A stretch of DNA of 64,000 bases from SCTD01 sp963784675 (GTDB taxonomy: Bacteria > Actinomycetota > Actinomycetes > Mycobacteriales > SCTD01): positions 1 to 64,000 of the forward strand of contig CAWASE010000023.1 of assembly GCA_963784675.1 (NCBI GenBank), written 5' to 3'. The notes under the pieces were generated by a model. The model was not told the origin of the DNA. It saw only the letters and a program-made list of their open reading frames with translations, and ran no database searches. Below are positions 8,743 to 17,679 of the stretch, piece by piece. Both the position numbers and the translations under genes were made by a program. Numbering within the stretch: the first letter of the stretch is position 1; each line of letters begins with the position of its first letter.

Positions 8743-10578
8743 ATGGACAGACGCGCCTTCCTGACGGCATCGGCCACCGCGGCAGCTGTCGGCATGCTCC
8801 CCGTCCGAGCTCTTGCGCAGGCGAAGCCGGATCCGGGACTGGCGCCGTTCCTGCACGGCGTGGCCAGCGGCGACCCGCTCAGCGACTCGGTCGTCCTGTG
8901 GACCCGCGTCACAGGCTCGGGCAGCGCCGACCTGCCCGTCGGCTGGGTGGTCGCGCGCGACGTGGCGCTCACCGACGTGGTCCGCCGCGGCACCACGACC
9001 GCGGTCGGGGCACGGGACCGGACGGTCAAGGTCGACGTCGACGGCTTGCCGGCGGGCACCACGCTCTGGTACGCGTTCGTGGCGCTGGGCCGTCGCTCGA
9101 TGGTCGGACGCACACGAACCGCGCCGGCGGTCGACTCCGCCGTGGACCGGTTGCGGTACGCCGTCGTCACCTGCGCCAAGTACGACGTCGGCTACTTCAA
9201 CGGCTACGCGCGGGTCGCCGAGGCGGACGTCGACGCGGTGCTCCACCTCGGCGACTACCTCTACGAAGGCGCGACCGCAGGCGACGCGCTGGCCGGACGC
9301 GACCCCGACCCGACGACAGAGATCCGCTCCCTGGCCGAGTACCGCCGCCGCCATGCGCAGTACAAGACCGACCCGGACCTGCAGCGCGTCCACCAGAGCC
9401 ACCCGATGGTCGCGACGTGGGACGACCACGAGTCCAGCAACGACAGCTGGCGGGACGGCGCCGGCAGCCACGACCCAGCCGTCGACGGGAGCTGGCCGGT
9501 GCGCAAGGCCGCCGCTCAGCGCGCCTACGACGAGTGGATGCCGGTCCGGCTGCCCGTCCCGGGCGACCCCACCCGGCTCTACCGTTCGCTCGCCGCCGGG
9601 AGCCTCGCCGACCTCCTCGTCCTGGACACCCGGCTGGAGGGTCGCAGCCAACAGCTCGAGGGGCTGGACAGCGACCAGATCATCCTCGACCCGGCCGTCG
9701 CCGATCCCGCCCGGCAGATGTACTCGCCGGTCCAGCGGGCCTTCGTCGAACGCGAGCTGGCCGGATCGACCGCTGCCTGGCGCATCGTGCTGAACCAGGT
9801 CCTGATCAGCCAGTTCCGCGCCGTCGGGTTTCCCGCCGACGTCAGCGCCGCACTGCAGTCGCTCGGCCAGAACGGGCTCCCCTCGCAGGGCGTCGCCCTG
9901 GCCGCCGACATCTGGGACGGCTACAGCGCCGAGCGGGACAGGTTGCTCGGCTTCCTGCGGAACGAACCGGTGCACGACGTCGTGGTGCTGACCGGTGACA
10001 TCCACGCGTCGCTCGCGAACGATCTGACCGAGGACCCCTACGACCCGCTCAGACCCTCGACCGCGGTGGAGATGGTCACCCCGTCGTTGACCAGCACCAA
10101 CTTCGACGAGGCCCTGGGCGTCCCGCCCCGCACCACCTCGCTCGGCATCGAGGCCGCCCTCCGGGCCCAGAACCCCAGCACCCGCTACGTGGAGCTGGAC
10201 TCCAACGGCTACGTCGTCCTCGACATCACCCGCGCTCGCGTCCAGGGAGAGTGGTACTTCGTCGACACCGTGCTGGAACCCACGGCCGGGCAGCGCCTGG
10301 ACGCAACGTGGCAGGTTCTGCGCGGCGCCGACCGGTTGTCGGCCGGCGGACCAGCCACCTCGGCGCGCCCGGACCGGCCCGCGCAGGCACCGGCCCCGGT
10401 CGTCACCGACCTCGAGGCCTCGAGCAGCGGGCCGACCACGAGCCCCCTCGCAGACCCGAGCTACCCGCGACCGGCCTGGGCCGGGCCGCACCGGCGGGCC
10501 TCGCGCTGCTCGCGGCCGCCCTGCTCGCGCGCCGTCGGAGCGAGCACGACGGCCTGGAGCTCCCCCATCTGGACTTGA
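8743..10578 (+). CDS. phoD: PhoD-like alkaline phosphatase; C-terminal sorting signal out of frame
   Basis: The N-terminus MDRRAFLTAS is a twin-arginine export signal. A PhoD N-terminal domain (FLHGVASGDPLSDSVVLWTRV) leads into the metallophosphatase body: HLGDYLYEG, TWDDHESSND and LTGDIHASLAND carry metal ligands. It is a secreted phosphodiesterase/phosphatase releasing phosphate from organic esters. The open frame ends at 10578 in an unlikely basic tail. One base earlier in phase, LPATG (10461-10475), a hydrophobic helix and ARRR appear, a standard cell-wall sorting signal, so a base is probably missing near 10443-10455, where there is a C5 run. The shifted frame ends at 10598, inside the antisense tRNA-Asn, so the true stop is uncertain. 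Confidence 0.85.
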   Translation: MDRRAFLTASATAAAVGMLPVRALAQAKPDPGLAPFLHGVASGDPLSDSVVLWTRVTGSGSADLPVGWVVARDVALTDVVRRGTTTAVGARDRTVKVDVDGLPAGTTLWYAFVALGRRSMVGRTRTAPAVDSAVDRLRYAVVTCAKYDVGYFNGYARVAEADVDAVLHLGDYLYEGATAGDALAGRDPDPTTEIRSLAEYRRRHAQYKTDPDLQRVHQSHPMVATWDDHESSNDSWRDGAGSHDPAVDGSWPVRKAAAQRAYDEWMPVRLPVPGDPTRLYRSLAAGSLADLLVLDTRLEGRSQQLEGLDSDQIILDPAVADPARQMYSPVQRAFVERELAGSTAAWRIVLNQVLISQFRAVGFPADVSAALQSLGQNGLPSQGVALAADIWDGYSAERDRLLGFLRNEPVHDVVVLTGDIHASLANDLTEDPYDPLRPSTAVEMVTPSLTSTNFDEALGVPPRTTSLGIEAALRAQNPSTRYVELDSNGYVVLDITRARVQGEWYFVDTVLEPTAGQRLDATWQVLRGADRLSAGGPATSARPDRPAQAPAPVVTDLEASSSGPTTSPLADPSYPRPAWAGPHRRASRCSRPPCSRAVGASTTAWSSPIWT

Positions 10579-10632
10579 ACCAGAAACCCTGCGATTAACA
10601 GTCGCATGCTCTGCCAATTGAGCTATGGGGGA
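10560..10632 (-). tRNA. tRNA-Asn (GUU anticodon)
   Basis: On the minus strand the acceptor stem TCCCCCA pairs with TGGGGGA, the D-loop is GCTCAATTGGCAGAGC, and the anticodon stem-loop GCGACTGTTAATCGC gives anticodon GTT. The T-arm TCTGG/CCAGA encloses TTCAAGT. The discriminator is G, as expected for Asn, and CCA is not encoded. The gene overlaps the apparent 3' end of the PhoD reading frame in antisense. Confidence 0.93.
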
Positions 10633-10723
10633 TCGCGCCGGCACGCCGGCTGCGGCCCGCCACACTAGCGCACCCGACCGGCCTCCCGGAGCGGCTGCGA
10701 GACGGTCGACCGTGCCGCAGAAT

Positions 10724-11869
10724 GTGCGGGTGCTCACGCCCACCGAACGCGCCGTCGCCCTCGGGCTCGGCCTGGTCCTGGCGGCGGGCACCGTGAGCGC
10801 CGCGGTCGTCAGCGCACCCGCGGCGCCGACCTTCGTGCCGGTCGCCGACGTGCTCGCCCCCTCGCCCGCCGCCCCCGCTGCGGCGCCGGCGGTGCCCGTG
10901 GTGACGCCCACGCCGGCACCGCCCGCGCCGGCGCGCCGGTCCGTCACGGTCGCCGCGGCCCTCGGCCCGCTACCGGCCCCGGCCGAGCCGCCCCGTACCG
11001 GTTGCCCGCCGCCCAAGCGCACCGGCGGTCCCTCCGTCCCCAGACCCCAGCCCGCGCCCGCGGTGGCCGACGCGGACCTGCCGGCGCCGCTGCCTGCCGG
11101 ACCCAAGGCCGCCAGCCTCGACGCCGTCGCCGGAAAGGGCATCTGGGTCACCAACTGGCCCAAGACCGCGCTGGACGAGGCCGCACTCGTCGCGAAGGTG
11201 AAGGCAGCGGGGCTGCAGAGCGTCTGGGTCCGCACCGGCGGCAGCCGCCAGGGGTACTACGGCGACCGCGTGCTGCCCCGGCTCGTACCCGCGGCCCACG
11301 CCGCCGGGCTGAAGGTCGTGGCCTGGGACTTCCCGTTCCTGTCCGACCCCACCAAGGACGCCCTGCGGGCAAAGCAGGCGCTGGAGGCAGGCATCGACGC
11401 CTTCGCGCCCGACGTCGAGACCAGCGCCGAAGGCACCTTCGCGACCCCGCAGCGGATCGCGACGTACCTGTCCATGGTCCGCCGCTACGCCGGGCAGCGG
11501 CCCCTCGCCGCCACCGTCCCTCGACCTACCGACAAGCGGCTTGCCGGCTTCCCCTACGGCGCGTTCCAGCCCTACGCCGACGTCTTCGCACCGATGGTCT
11601 ACTGGTCCTGCAACGAGCCCGGGGCGCTGGTGGCGCAGTCCCTCGCCCGGCTGGGCAGATGGCTCCCGGTGGCACCGGTCGGGCAGGCGTACGACATGGG
11701 CACCGAGGGCGGACGGCGGGGGCTGCCCAGCCAGGCGGAGACCTGGCGCTTCCTCGACGCTGCCCAGCGCGGCGGCGCCGTGGGCGCCAGCCTGTGGACC
11801 ATCGAGAAGGTCGGCGCCGGTCAGTGGACCGCGCTGAGCCGCTATCCGTGGGCGGCGCCACCCTCCTAG
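10724..11869 (+). CDS. Exported TIM-barrel protein, putative glycoside hydrolase-like
   Basis: About 381 residues. A hydrophobic leader (ALGLGLVLAAGTVSAAVV) is followed by about 100 residues rich in Pro and Ala, a typical wall-spanning linker. From about residue 130 there is a folded domain beginning KGIWVTNWPKTALDEAALV. Its alternating strand and helix pattern (SVWVRTGG, LKVVAWDF, IDAFAPDVETSAEG, VFAPMVYW, ASLWTIE) suits a glycoside hydrolase-like TIM barrel, with APDVE and VYW at strand ends as candidate active-site positions. The GTG at 10724 is chosen; GTG at 10730 is equally possible. The exact family and substrate are not known to me. Confidence 0.72.
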   Translation: MRVLTPTERAVALGLGLVLAAGTVSAAVVSAPAAPTFVPVADVLAPSPAAPAAAPAVPVVTPTPAPPAPARRSVTVAAALGPLPAPAEPPRTGCPPPKRTGGPSVPRPQPAPAVADADLPAPLPAGPKAASLDAVAGKGIWVTNWPKTALDEAALVAKVKAAGLQSVWVRTGGSRQGYYGDRVLPRLVPAAHAAGLKVVAWDFPFLSDPTKDALRAKQALEAGIDAFAPDVETSAEGTFATPQRIATYLSMVRRYAGQRPLAATVPRPTDKRLAGFPYGAFQPYADVFAPMVYWSCNEPGALVAQSLARLGRWLPVAPVGQAYDMGTEGGRRGLPSQAETWRFLDAAQRGGAVGASLWTIEKVGAGQWTALSRYPWAAPPS

Positions 11870-11936
11870 GGGGTGCTGAACGGCCGAGCGGGGGTAGAGG
11901 ACGACCACATCGACCCGTCGCCCTCTGGAGGCTCCC

Positions 11937-12281
11937 GTGTTCAAGAAGCTCTCGCTCGTCGCTGCTGCCGGTGCCGGTTACGTCCTCGGAACGCGTGCGG
12001 GCAAGGAGCGCTACGCCCAGATCGAGCGCAAGGCCCGTTCGCTCGCCGGCAAGCCCGCTGTCCAGAACGCGACCGACGCCGTCCTGCAGAAGGCGGAAGC
12101 GGTCAAGGACAGTGCCGCCGCCACCGTCCAGGACGCCAAGCAGACGCTGAACGAGACCGTGGAGAACGCCGTGGGCGGCGCGGGCGGGACCGAAGCCCCC
12201 GTCGTCGACCTGACGAGCACCTCGGCGAACTCTCCACGGGCCGGCGCGGCTGCCAGCAGCACCGCCCCCGACCCGGTCTGA
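11937..12281 (+). CDS. YtxH-like small membrane-associated protein
   Basis: 114 residues. MFKKLSLVAAAGAGYVLGTRAGKERYAQI is the glycine-rich helix plus basic stretch seen in YtxH-type general-stress proteins. A long amphipathic, Ala/Val/Lys-rich helix region (about 35-80) and a disordered tail follow. A GGAGG ribosome site lies just before the GTG start at 11937. The next gene, a DUF5709 protein, follows in the same direction. A role in envelope stress or desiccation is inferred only from family resemblance. Confidence 0.78.
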   Translation: MFKKLSLVAAAGAGYVLGTRAGKERYAQIERKARSLAGKPAVQNATDAVLQKAEAVKDSAAATVQDAKQTLNETVENAVGGAGGTEAPVVDLTSTSANSPRAGAAASSTAPDPV

Positions 12282-12345
12282 GTCGTCCTCACCACGGTCT
12301 GCGTCCGCTGACCGCCGTTCTCGCCCCCACCCGAAGGACATCGTC

Positions 12346-12777
12346 ATGAGTGCGCGCATCCCCGAAGTGCCGTCGGCCGCCGAGGCCGAAGGCATCCCGG
12401 ACCCAGGTTTCTCCACCGCCGGACAGGACGCTGCCGGCGCGGTCGAGGGCATCGTCGAGCCCCCGCACGACACTGCCGTCGCCGTCGAGGACTTCGGGAC
12501 GACCGCGGCCGAGGTCCACGACGGGGAGTCCCTGGACGGTCGGCTCGCCCGCGAGCTGGACGACGTGCTCGTCGACGTGGACAGTCCCGCCGACGAGTCC
12601 GAAGGAGCGGCCACCCCCTTCGACGAGCGCGCAGGCCAAGGTGTCGGTCGCCTGGTCGAGCAGGACGAGGGCGTACGGCAAGACACCGAGGCGGAGCTCG
12701 TCGCTACCGACGTCGGCACCGACCTCGGCGGCTACACCGCCGAAGAGGCGGCGATGCACGTCGAGCCCGAGGTCTGA
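12346..12777 (+). CDS. DUF5709 family protein
   Basis: 143 residues, strongly acidic and predicted mostly disordered. SLDGRLARELDDV, GRLVEQDEGVRQDTEAELVATDVG and the ending YTAEEAAMHVEPEV match the pattern I recognise as the actinobacterial DUF5709 family, whose function is unknown. The ATG at 12346 has a GAAGGA ribosome site upstream. It sits between the YtxH-like gene and topoisomerase IB on the same strand; the grouping suggests a stress-related set. Confidence 0.75.
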   Translation: MSARIPEVPSAAEAEGIPDPGFSTAGQDAAGAVEGIVEPPHDTAVAVEDFGTTAAEVHDGESLDGRLARELDDVLVDVDSPADESEGAATPFDERAGQGVGRLVEQDEGVRQDTEAELVATDVGTDLGGYTAEEAAMHVEPEV

Positions 12778-12784
12778 CCGCGCG

Positions 12785-13840
12785 GTGGCAGCCCTGCGGC
12801 GGGTCAGCTGCGCCGGGCCTGGGATCCGCCGGGTCCGGCACGGCAACGGTTTCCGGTACGTCGATGCCGGCGGGTCACCCGTCCGCGACGCGGTCGTCAG
12901 AGAACGCATCGCTGCGCTGGTGATCCCGCCGGCCTGGGAGGACGTCTGGATCTGTCAGGTGGCCAACGGACACATCCAGGCCACCGGTGTCGACGCGCGG
13001 GGGCGCCGTCAGTACCGCTACCACGACGCGTGGCGCACCCAACGGGACCTCGCCAAGCACGACCGCGTCCTGGACTTCGCCGCCCGGCTGCCGGCCGCCC
13101 GCGACCGCCTCCGTGCCGACCTCGCCGCCGACGGGCTCGGCCGCGAGCGCGTGCTGGCCTGCGCCGTCCGGCTCCTGGACCTCGGTTTTTTCCGGATCGG
13201 CGGCGAGCAGTACGCGAGCGAGAACCAGTCCTACGGGCTGGCCACGCTGCGCAAGGAGCACGTGACGGTGACCCGCAACCGCGAGATCGTTTTCGACTAC
13301 GTCGGCAAGAGCGGAAAGCTCTGGCACAAGTCGCTGGCCGAACCCGAGGTCGTCGACGTCGTCTCGCAGCTGCGCCGCCGTCGTGGCGGGGGCGAGGAGC
13401 TGCTCGCCTTCCGTCAGGGCACGGGTCGCGCGGCCGCGTGGGTCGACGTCCGCAGCAACGACATCAACGCCTATCTGCGGGCGGTCACCGGGGGCGAGGA
13501 CACGGCCAAGGACTTCCGCACGTGGTCGGCGACCGTGATGGCCGCGGTCGGCCTGGCGGTGTCGACGCACGCCCAGAGCCCGACCGCACGCCGTCGGGCG
13601 GTCACCCGCGTCGTGCAGGAGGTGGCGACGCAGCTCGGGAACACGCCCACGGTCTGCCGGGCGAGCTACATCGACCCTCGCGTCATCGACCTGTATGCCG
13701 ACGGCGTCACCATCGCCGGCGACCTCGAGTCGCTCGGCCAGGACGCCGCCTACGGCTCGCCCGCCTTCCAGGGGCCGATCGAGGCCGCGGTGCTGACCCT
13801 GCTCCGCGCCCCTGCCGACGTGGCGGCGCTGGCCGGCTGA
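12785..13840 (+). CDS. DNA topoisomerase IB (poxvirus-type)
   Basis: 351 residues. The N-terminal domain has VIPPAWEDVWIC and GHIQATGVDARGRRQYRYH. The catalytic domain has LRKEHVTV (Arg), YVGKSGKLWHK (Lys), DFRTWSATVMAA (Arg) and CRASYIDPRVI with nucleophilic Y295. It relaxes supercoils by a transient 3'-phosphotyrosyl bond without ATP. The length suits bacterial members. The GTG start is 7 bases after the DUF5709 gene. Such enzymes are accessory topoisomerases, common in radiation- and desiccation-tolerant actinobacteria. Confidence 0.93.
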   Translation: MAALRRVSCAGPGIRRVRHGNGFRYVDAGGSPVRDAVVRERIAALVIPPAWEDVWICQVANGHIQATGVDARGRRQYRYHDAWRTQRDLAKHDRVLDFAARLPAARDRLRADLAADGLGRERVLACAVRLLDLGFFRIGGEQYASENQSYGLATLRKEHVTVTRNREIVFDYVGKSGKLWHKSLAEPEVVDVVSQLRRRRGGGEELLAFRQGTGRAAAWVDVRSNDINAYLRAVTGGEDTAKDFRTWSATVMAAVGLAVSTHAQSPTARRRAVTRVVQEVATQLGNTPTVCRASYIDPRVIDLYADGVTIAGDLESLGQDAAYGSPAFQGPIEAAVLTLLRAPADVAALAG

Positions 13841-13877
13841 GCCTGCTGGACCGCACTGCTGGCCGTACGGTGGCACC

Positions 13878-15164
13878 GTGCCCGTGCCGCGTCCCCTCGC
13901 CTTGGCAGGGGCGCTCGTCCTCGTCCTGCTGTCGGCAACCCCCTCGCAGGCGGACGCGACGGCGAGCCAGGCCACCTGGCACGCGACCCAGGCCGACGTG
14001 CCCACCGCCCGTGCCGCCGGTCGCGACGGGCAGGGCGTGGTCGTCGCGGTGCTGGACAGCTGGGTCGACCGCGCGCACCCCGACTTCGAGGGACGGGTAC
14101 TGGCGGGCGCCGACTGCGTCGGGGGCACCTGTCGCCCCGGACCGGCGGCGTCCGACGAGTGCGACCACGGGACGCACGTGGCCGGCACCGTCGCCAGCAG
14201 CTCCTACGGCGTCGCACCCGGGGCCACCGTCCTGCCGGTTCGCGTGCTGGCCTACGACCCGTCGAGCGGAGACTGCGTAGGACGTCCCGACGACGTCACC
14301 GCAGGACTGCGCTTCGCGGTGCAGAGCGGGGCGCAGGTCATCAACCTGAGCCTGGGCCCGGACGTCCCGGGCCTGTCGGCCTCCTCCTCGATCCCGGCAG
14401 CGGTCCGTGCCGCTGCGGCGGCCGGCCTCGTCGTGGTCTTCTCGGCGGGCAACGCCAGCCTGCCCGTGGCCGACTCCTACGGTGGCGACGCGCTCATCGT
14501 GGCCGCGACCGGCCCCGACGGCACGCTCGCCGGCTACAGCCAGCGCGGCACCGGCGTCGATCTCGCTGCTCCGGGGGGCGATCCGCGCACTCCGGACCTG
14601 TGCACCAAGCAGGACTGCGTCACCTCGCTGTTCCCGGGCGGTCGCTACGCCGTCGCGGCCGGCACCTCGATGGCTGCCCCGCACGTCAGCGGCATCGCCG
14701 CGCTGCTGCTGGCCCAGGACCCTGCCCGCACGAGGTCGCAGGTGATCGACCGCCTGCTGTCCACGGCGCGGCCGCTCGCACAGGCCGGGCGCGGGCTGGT
14801 CGACGCCGCCGCGGCGCTGCAGGTGGCCGCCGCCCCGACCCGCGCCCAGGCCAGCGCCGCGCCGGCACCCGTGAACGCCCCACGACGGTCGCTCTCCCCG
14901 ACGCCCGTCCCGACCCGTGCTCCGCGCGCGACCAGCCCTGTGCCGGTCCTGTCGACGGCCGCCCCCGTCCCGACGCCGACGCGCCGAGCAGCAGCGCCGG
15001 CCGTTCCTGCGACGGTCCCGCCGAGCCCGGGGCCGTCGCTGCAGTCGCTGCCCGCTCCGCTGCCGCTGCCCGCCGAGGCGGTGCCGACCCCGCTGGTCCT
15101 GCTGGCGGGGTCGCTGTCGATCGCGGTGGGCGCCGGCGCCCTGGCTGCACGACGCCGGACCTGA
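13878..15164 (+). CDS. Secreted subtilisin-like serine protease (S8) with C-terminal membrane anchor
   Basis: 428 residues. The signal peptide (about 1-25, ending PSQADA) is followed by the peptidase S8 domain with the triad D60 (VVVAVLDSWVD), H97 (DHGTHVAGT) and S264 (GTSMAAPHVSG). Six cysteines suggest disulfides. A Pro/Thr/Ala-rich wall linker spans about 320-400, then a hydrophobic helix and AARRRT, the mycosin-like layout of a membrane-anchored extracellular protease. No ESX genes are nearby, so a mycosin role in type VII secretion is not supported. GTG start at 13878. Confidence 0.92.
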   Translation: MPVPRPLALAGALVLVLLSATPSQADATASQATWHATQADVPTARAAGRDGQGVVVAVLDSWVDRAHPDFEGRVLAGADCVGGTCRPGPAASDECDHGTHVAGTVASSSYGVAPGATVLPVRVLAYDPSSGDCVGRPDDVTAGLRFAVQSGAQVINLSLGPDVPGLSASSSIPAAVRAAAAAGLVVVFSAGNASLPVADSYGGDALIVAATGPDGTLAGYSQRGTGVDLAAPGGDPRTPDLCTKQDCVTSLFPGGRYAVAAGTSMAAPHVSGIAALLLAQDPARTRSQVIDRLLSTARPLAQAGRGLVDAAAALQVAAAPTRAQASAAPAPVNAPRRSLSPTPVPTRAPRATSPVPVLSTAAPVPTPTRRAAAPAVPATVPPSPGPSLQSLPAPLPLPAEAVPTPLVLLAGSLSIAVGAGALAARRRT

Positions 15165-15171
15165 CCCCGCC

Positions 15172-15675
15172 TCAGCCGATGGTGCGCCGCGCCCCGAGAA
15201 GCAGGTCCTCAGCCTGCTGACGAACAGCCGGGTCCCGCGGGTCGGTGCCGTGGTCGTACACGAGCTGCCACTGCAGCAGCTCTTGACCGGCGCGTCGCCG
15301 TCCGACCACCCGCACCCCTCCGCCGGCGATCCGGTGGTGGCGGGACCAGCCCACCGACGCCGTGACCTGGGTGCGCACGGCGTCAGGCAGGTCTCCTTCG
15401 TCCTGGAGCTCGACCGACGCGCGGTCGCCCTGTCCCTCGATCTCCGCGACCTCCAGCACCAGCAGCAGCGGACGCCGCCAGCTGATGCGCTCGACGTCGG
15501 GCCAGTCCAATCGGCTCCGACCCGGCAGGTACAGGCCCATCGTCGCGGCCACGACCGCCTGGCCGTCGCTGGTGACGGCCCAGGACAAGCGCCGCTCGCC
15601 CCGCTCGAGCTCGACCGCCTGGACGCTGGCAGGCGCCCGCCGTCGCGTCGGCAGCAGTCGGTCCCGGAGCGGCAT
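15172..15675 (-). CDS. Conserved hypothetical protein next to dnaG
   Basis: 167 residues, cytoplasmic, no known motif. MPLRDRLLPTRRR is followed by a beta-rich core (RLSWAVTSDGQAVVAATMGLYLP, RLDWPDVERISWRRPLLLVLEV), resembling small actinobacterial proteins often found beside dnaG. It starts 18 bases after the dnaG stop on the same strand, so it is probably co-transcribed with primase. No function can be assigned. Confidence 0.7.
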   Translation of the reverse strand: MPLRDRLLPTRRRAPASVQAVELERGERRLSWAVTSDGQAVVAATMGLYLPGRSRLDWPDVERISWRRPLLLVLEVAEIEGQGDRASVELQDEGDLPDAVRTQVTASVGWSRHHRIAGGGVRVVGRRRAGQELLQWQLVYDHGTDPRDPAVRQQAEDLLLGARRTIG

Positions 15676-15693
15676 GGGCTGAGCCTAAGGTGC

Positions 15694-17538
15694 TCAGCCC
15701 GGGCCGATACCCCGCTCACGCAGGGCTCGGACCGTCTGCTCCAGCGCGAAGAACTCGGCGACCATGCGGTGGTACCGCTCGGGCTCCTCGACCGGGTTGA
15801 CGCGCTGCAGCGTCGACTTCATCTCCACCACCGCGCGCGTCGCCGCAAGCTCCTGGACGCGGGCCAGCACGGCGCCGGCGTACCGGTCGTCGGGCTCGAG
15901 GTCCGACAGCGGAGACTCCACGGCGAGCCGGGTCACCAGGGTGCGGACCTCGTCGGTGGGGCTGGCCTCCAGCAGTGCAGCCACCCACGCCTCACCCCCG
16001 CTGGTGGACCCGGTGCCGCCGGCCTTCGCCACGGCGGCGTGCACCTCGCGCAGCCCCGGGACGGTGAAGCACTCCTCCGCCAGCGTGTCGTAGACCGGCG
16101 CGACCAGCACCGGCAGCTGGACGGCGAGCTTCATCAGCTCGCGCTCCACCGCCGCTGCCGCGGAGTCGGCCGAGGGAGCTGCCGAACGGGTCCGGCCGGC
16201 GCTCGTGCGCGACTCCCCGGACAGCTCGTGCACGCGGGAGGCCACCTGCTCGACCTCCAGCCCGAGCCAGCCCGCGAGCCGGCGCGCGTACTCCGGCCGC
16301 AGCGCGCGGTCCTTGATCTTGGCGACCAGCGGCGCCGCCCGCTGCATGGCGGCCACCCGACCTTCGGCGGTCTCCAGGTCGTGGTCGGCGAGCACCGACC
16401 TCACCGCGAACTCGACCAGCGGCACCCGCGCCGCCACCATGTCGCGGACGGCCACGTCGCCGCGGGCCAGCCTCAGCTCGCACGGGTCCATGCCGTCGGG
16501 CGAGACGGCGATGAAGGTCTGGGTGACGAAGCGCTGCTCCTCGCCGAACGCCTTGAGGGCGGCCTTCTGCCCGGCGGCGTCGCCGTCGAAGGTGAAGACC
16601 ACCTCACCGCGCATCTCGTCCTGATCCATCAGCAGGCGACGGATCAGGGAGATGTGGTCGCTGCCGAAGGCCGTGCCGCAGGTGGCGACGGCCGTGGGCA
16701 CCCCGGCCAGGTGGCACGCCATCACGTCGGTGTAGCCCTCGACCACGACGGCCTGCCGACGCCTGGCGATCTCCTTCTTGGCGGTGTCCAGGCCGTACAG
16801 CACGCTGCTCTTCTTGTAGATCGGCGTCTCGGAGGTGTTGAGGTACTTCGGTCCGTTGTCGTCGTCGAAGAGCTTGCGGGCGCCGAAACCGACGACGTCG
16901 CCCGGAAGGTCCCGGATCGGCCAGAGCAGCCGTCCGCGGAACCGGTCGATCGGACCGCGACGTCCTTCCGACGCCAGACCGCCGAGCACGATCTCCTCGT
17001 CCCGGAACCCCTTGGCGCGCAGGTGCTTCAGGAGCGAGTCCCAGCCCTGCGGGGCGAAGCCGACCCCGTAGGTCTGGGCAGCGGCCTGGTCGAAGCCGCG
17101 TTCAGCCAGGAACTGCCGGCCCGCGACCGCACCGGGGGTACCGAGCTGCTCGGCGTAGAACTCTGCGGCCACCTTGTGCGCCTCGACGAGCCGGGTGCGC
17201 TGGGAGGCCTGCCGCCCCGCCGCTGCCGACCCCTGCTCGTAGCGCAGCTCGACGCCGTAGCGCGCCGCGAGCCGTTCCACCGTCTCGACGAAGCTCAGGT
17301 GCTCGGTGCCGCGGACGAAGCTGATGACGTCGCCGGACTCGCCGCAGCCGAAGCACATGTAGTAGCCGAGGGCGGGGTTGACGTTGAAGGACGGCGTCTT
17401 CTCGTCGTGGAAGGGACACAGACCCTTCAGGCGTCCCCCGCCGGCCGGTCGCAGCTGCACCGACTCGCCGATCACGTCGGCGATCCCTGCGCGCTCCCGC
17501 ACGGCGACGACGTCCTCGTCACGGATGCGCCCGGCCAC
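15694..17538 (-). CDS. dnaG: DNA primase
   Basis: 614 residues, complete. The N-terminal zinc ribbon is CPFH with MCFGCG (Cys-His-Cys-Cys). The catalytic core has YGVGFAPQGW and the TOPRIM motifs VVVEGYTDVMA and VFTFDGDAAG. The C-terminal region is the DnaB-interacting domain. It makes RNA primers at the replication fork. The GTG start at 17538 gives the classic MAGRIRDEDV N-terminus. It is transcribed with dgt upstream, the usual actinobacterial order. Confidence 0.97.
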   Translation of the reverse strand: MAGRIRDEDVVAVRERAGIADVIGESVQLRPAGGGRLKGLCPFHDEKTPSFNVNPALGYYMCFGCGESGDVISFVRGTEHLSFVETVERLAARYGVELRYEQGSAAAGRQASQRTRLVEAHKVAAEFYAEQLGTPGAVAGRQFLAERGFDQAAAQTYGVGFAPQGWDSLLKHLRAKGFRDEEIVLGGLASEGRRGPIDRFRGRLLWPIRDLPGDVVGFGARKLFDDDNGPKYLNTSETPIYKKSSVLYGLDTAKKEIARRRQAVVVEGYTDVMACHLAGVPTAVATCGTAFGSDHISLIRRLLMDQDEMRGEVVFTFDGDAAGQKAALKAFGEEQRFVTQTFIAVSPDGMDPCELRLARGDVAVRDMVAARVPLVEFAVRSVLADHDLETAEGRVAAMQRAAPLVAKIKDRALRPEYARRLAGWLGLEVEQVASRVHELSGESRTSAGRTRSAAPSADSAAAAVERELMKLAVQLPVLVAPVYDTLAEECFTVPGLREVHAAVAKAGGTGSTSGGEAWVAALLEASPTDEVRTLVTRLAVESPLSDLEPDDRYAGAVLARVQELAATRAVVEMKSTLQRVNPVEEPERYHRMVAEFFALEQTVRALRERGIGPG

Positions 17539-17679
17539 GCTGCTCCCCTGTCCACCCGCTCATGCCGACGGTCCGCCTGTCAGGTCGCGGCGGTCCGGCC
17601 CGGGGGAAGTCGGACGCAGGCAGTCTAGGACCCCACGGCCCGCGTCGCCGTCGCCGTCGGTCCTCGCCGGCAGACGGGC

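Noticed and set aside
5638..10578. A single open frame of about 1646 codons spanning the LVIVD protein, the CPBP region and PhoD
   Set aside because: It arises because the LVIVD C-terminus is frameshifted and the CPBP gene, read out of phase, happens to lack stops. The middle is Arg/Pro-rich noise, and both proteins have their own signal peptides.
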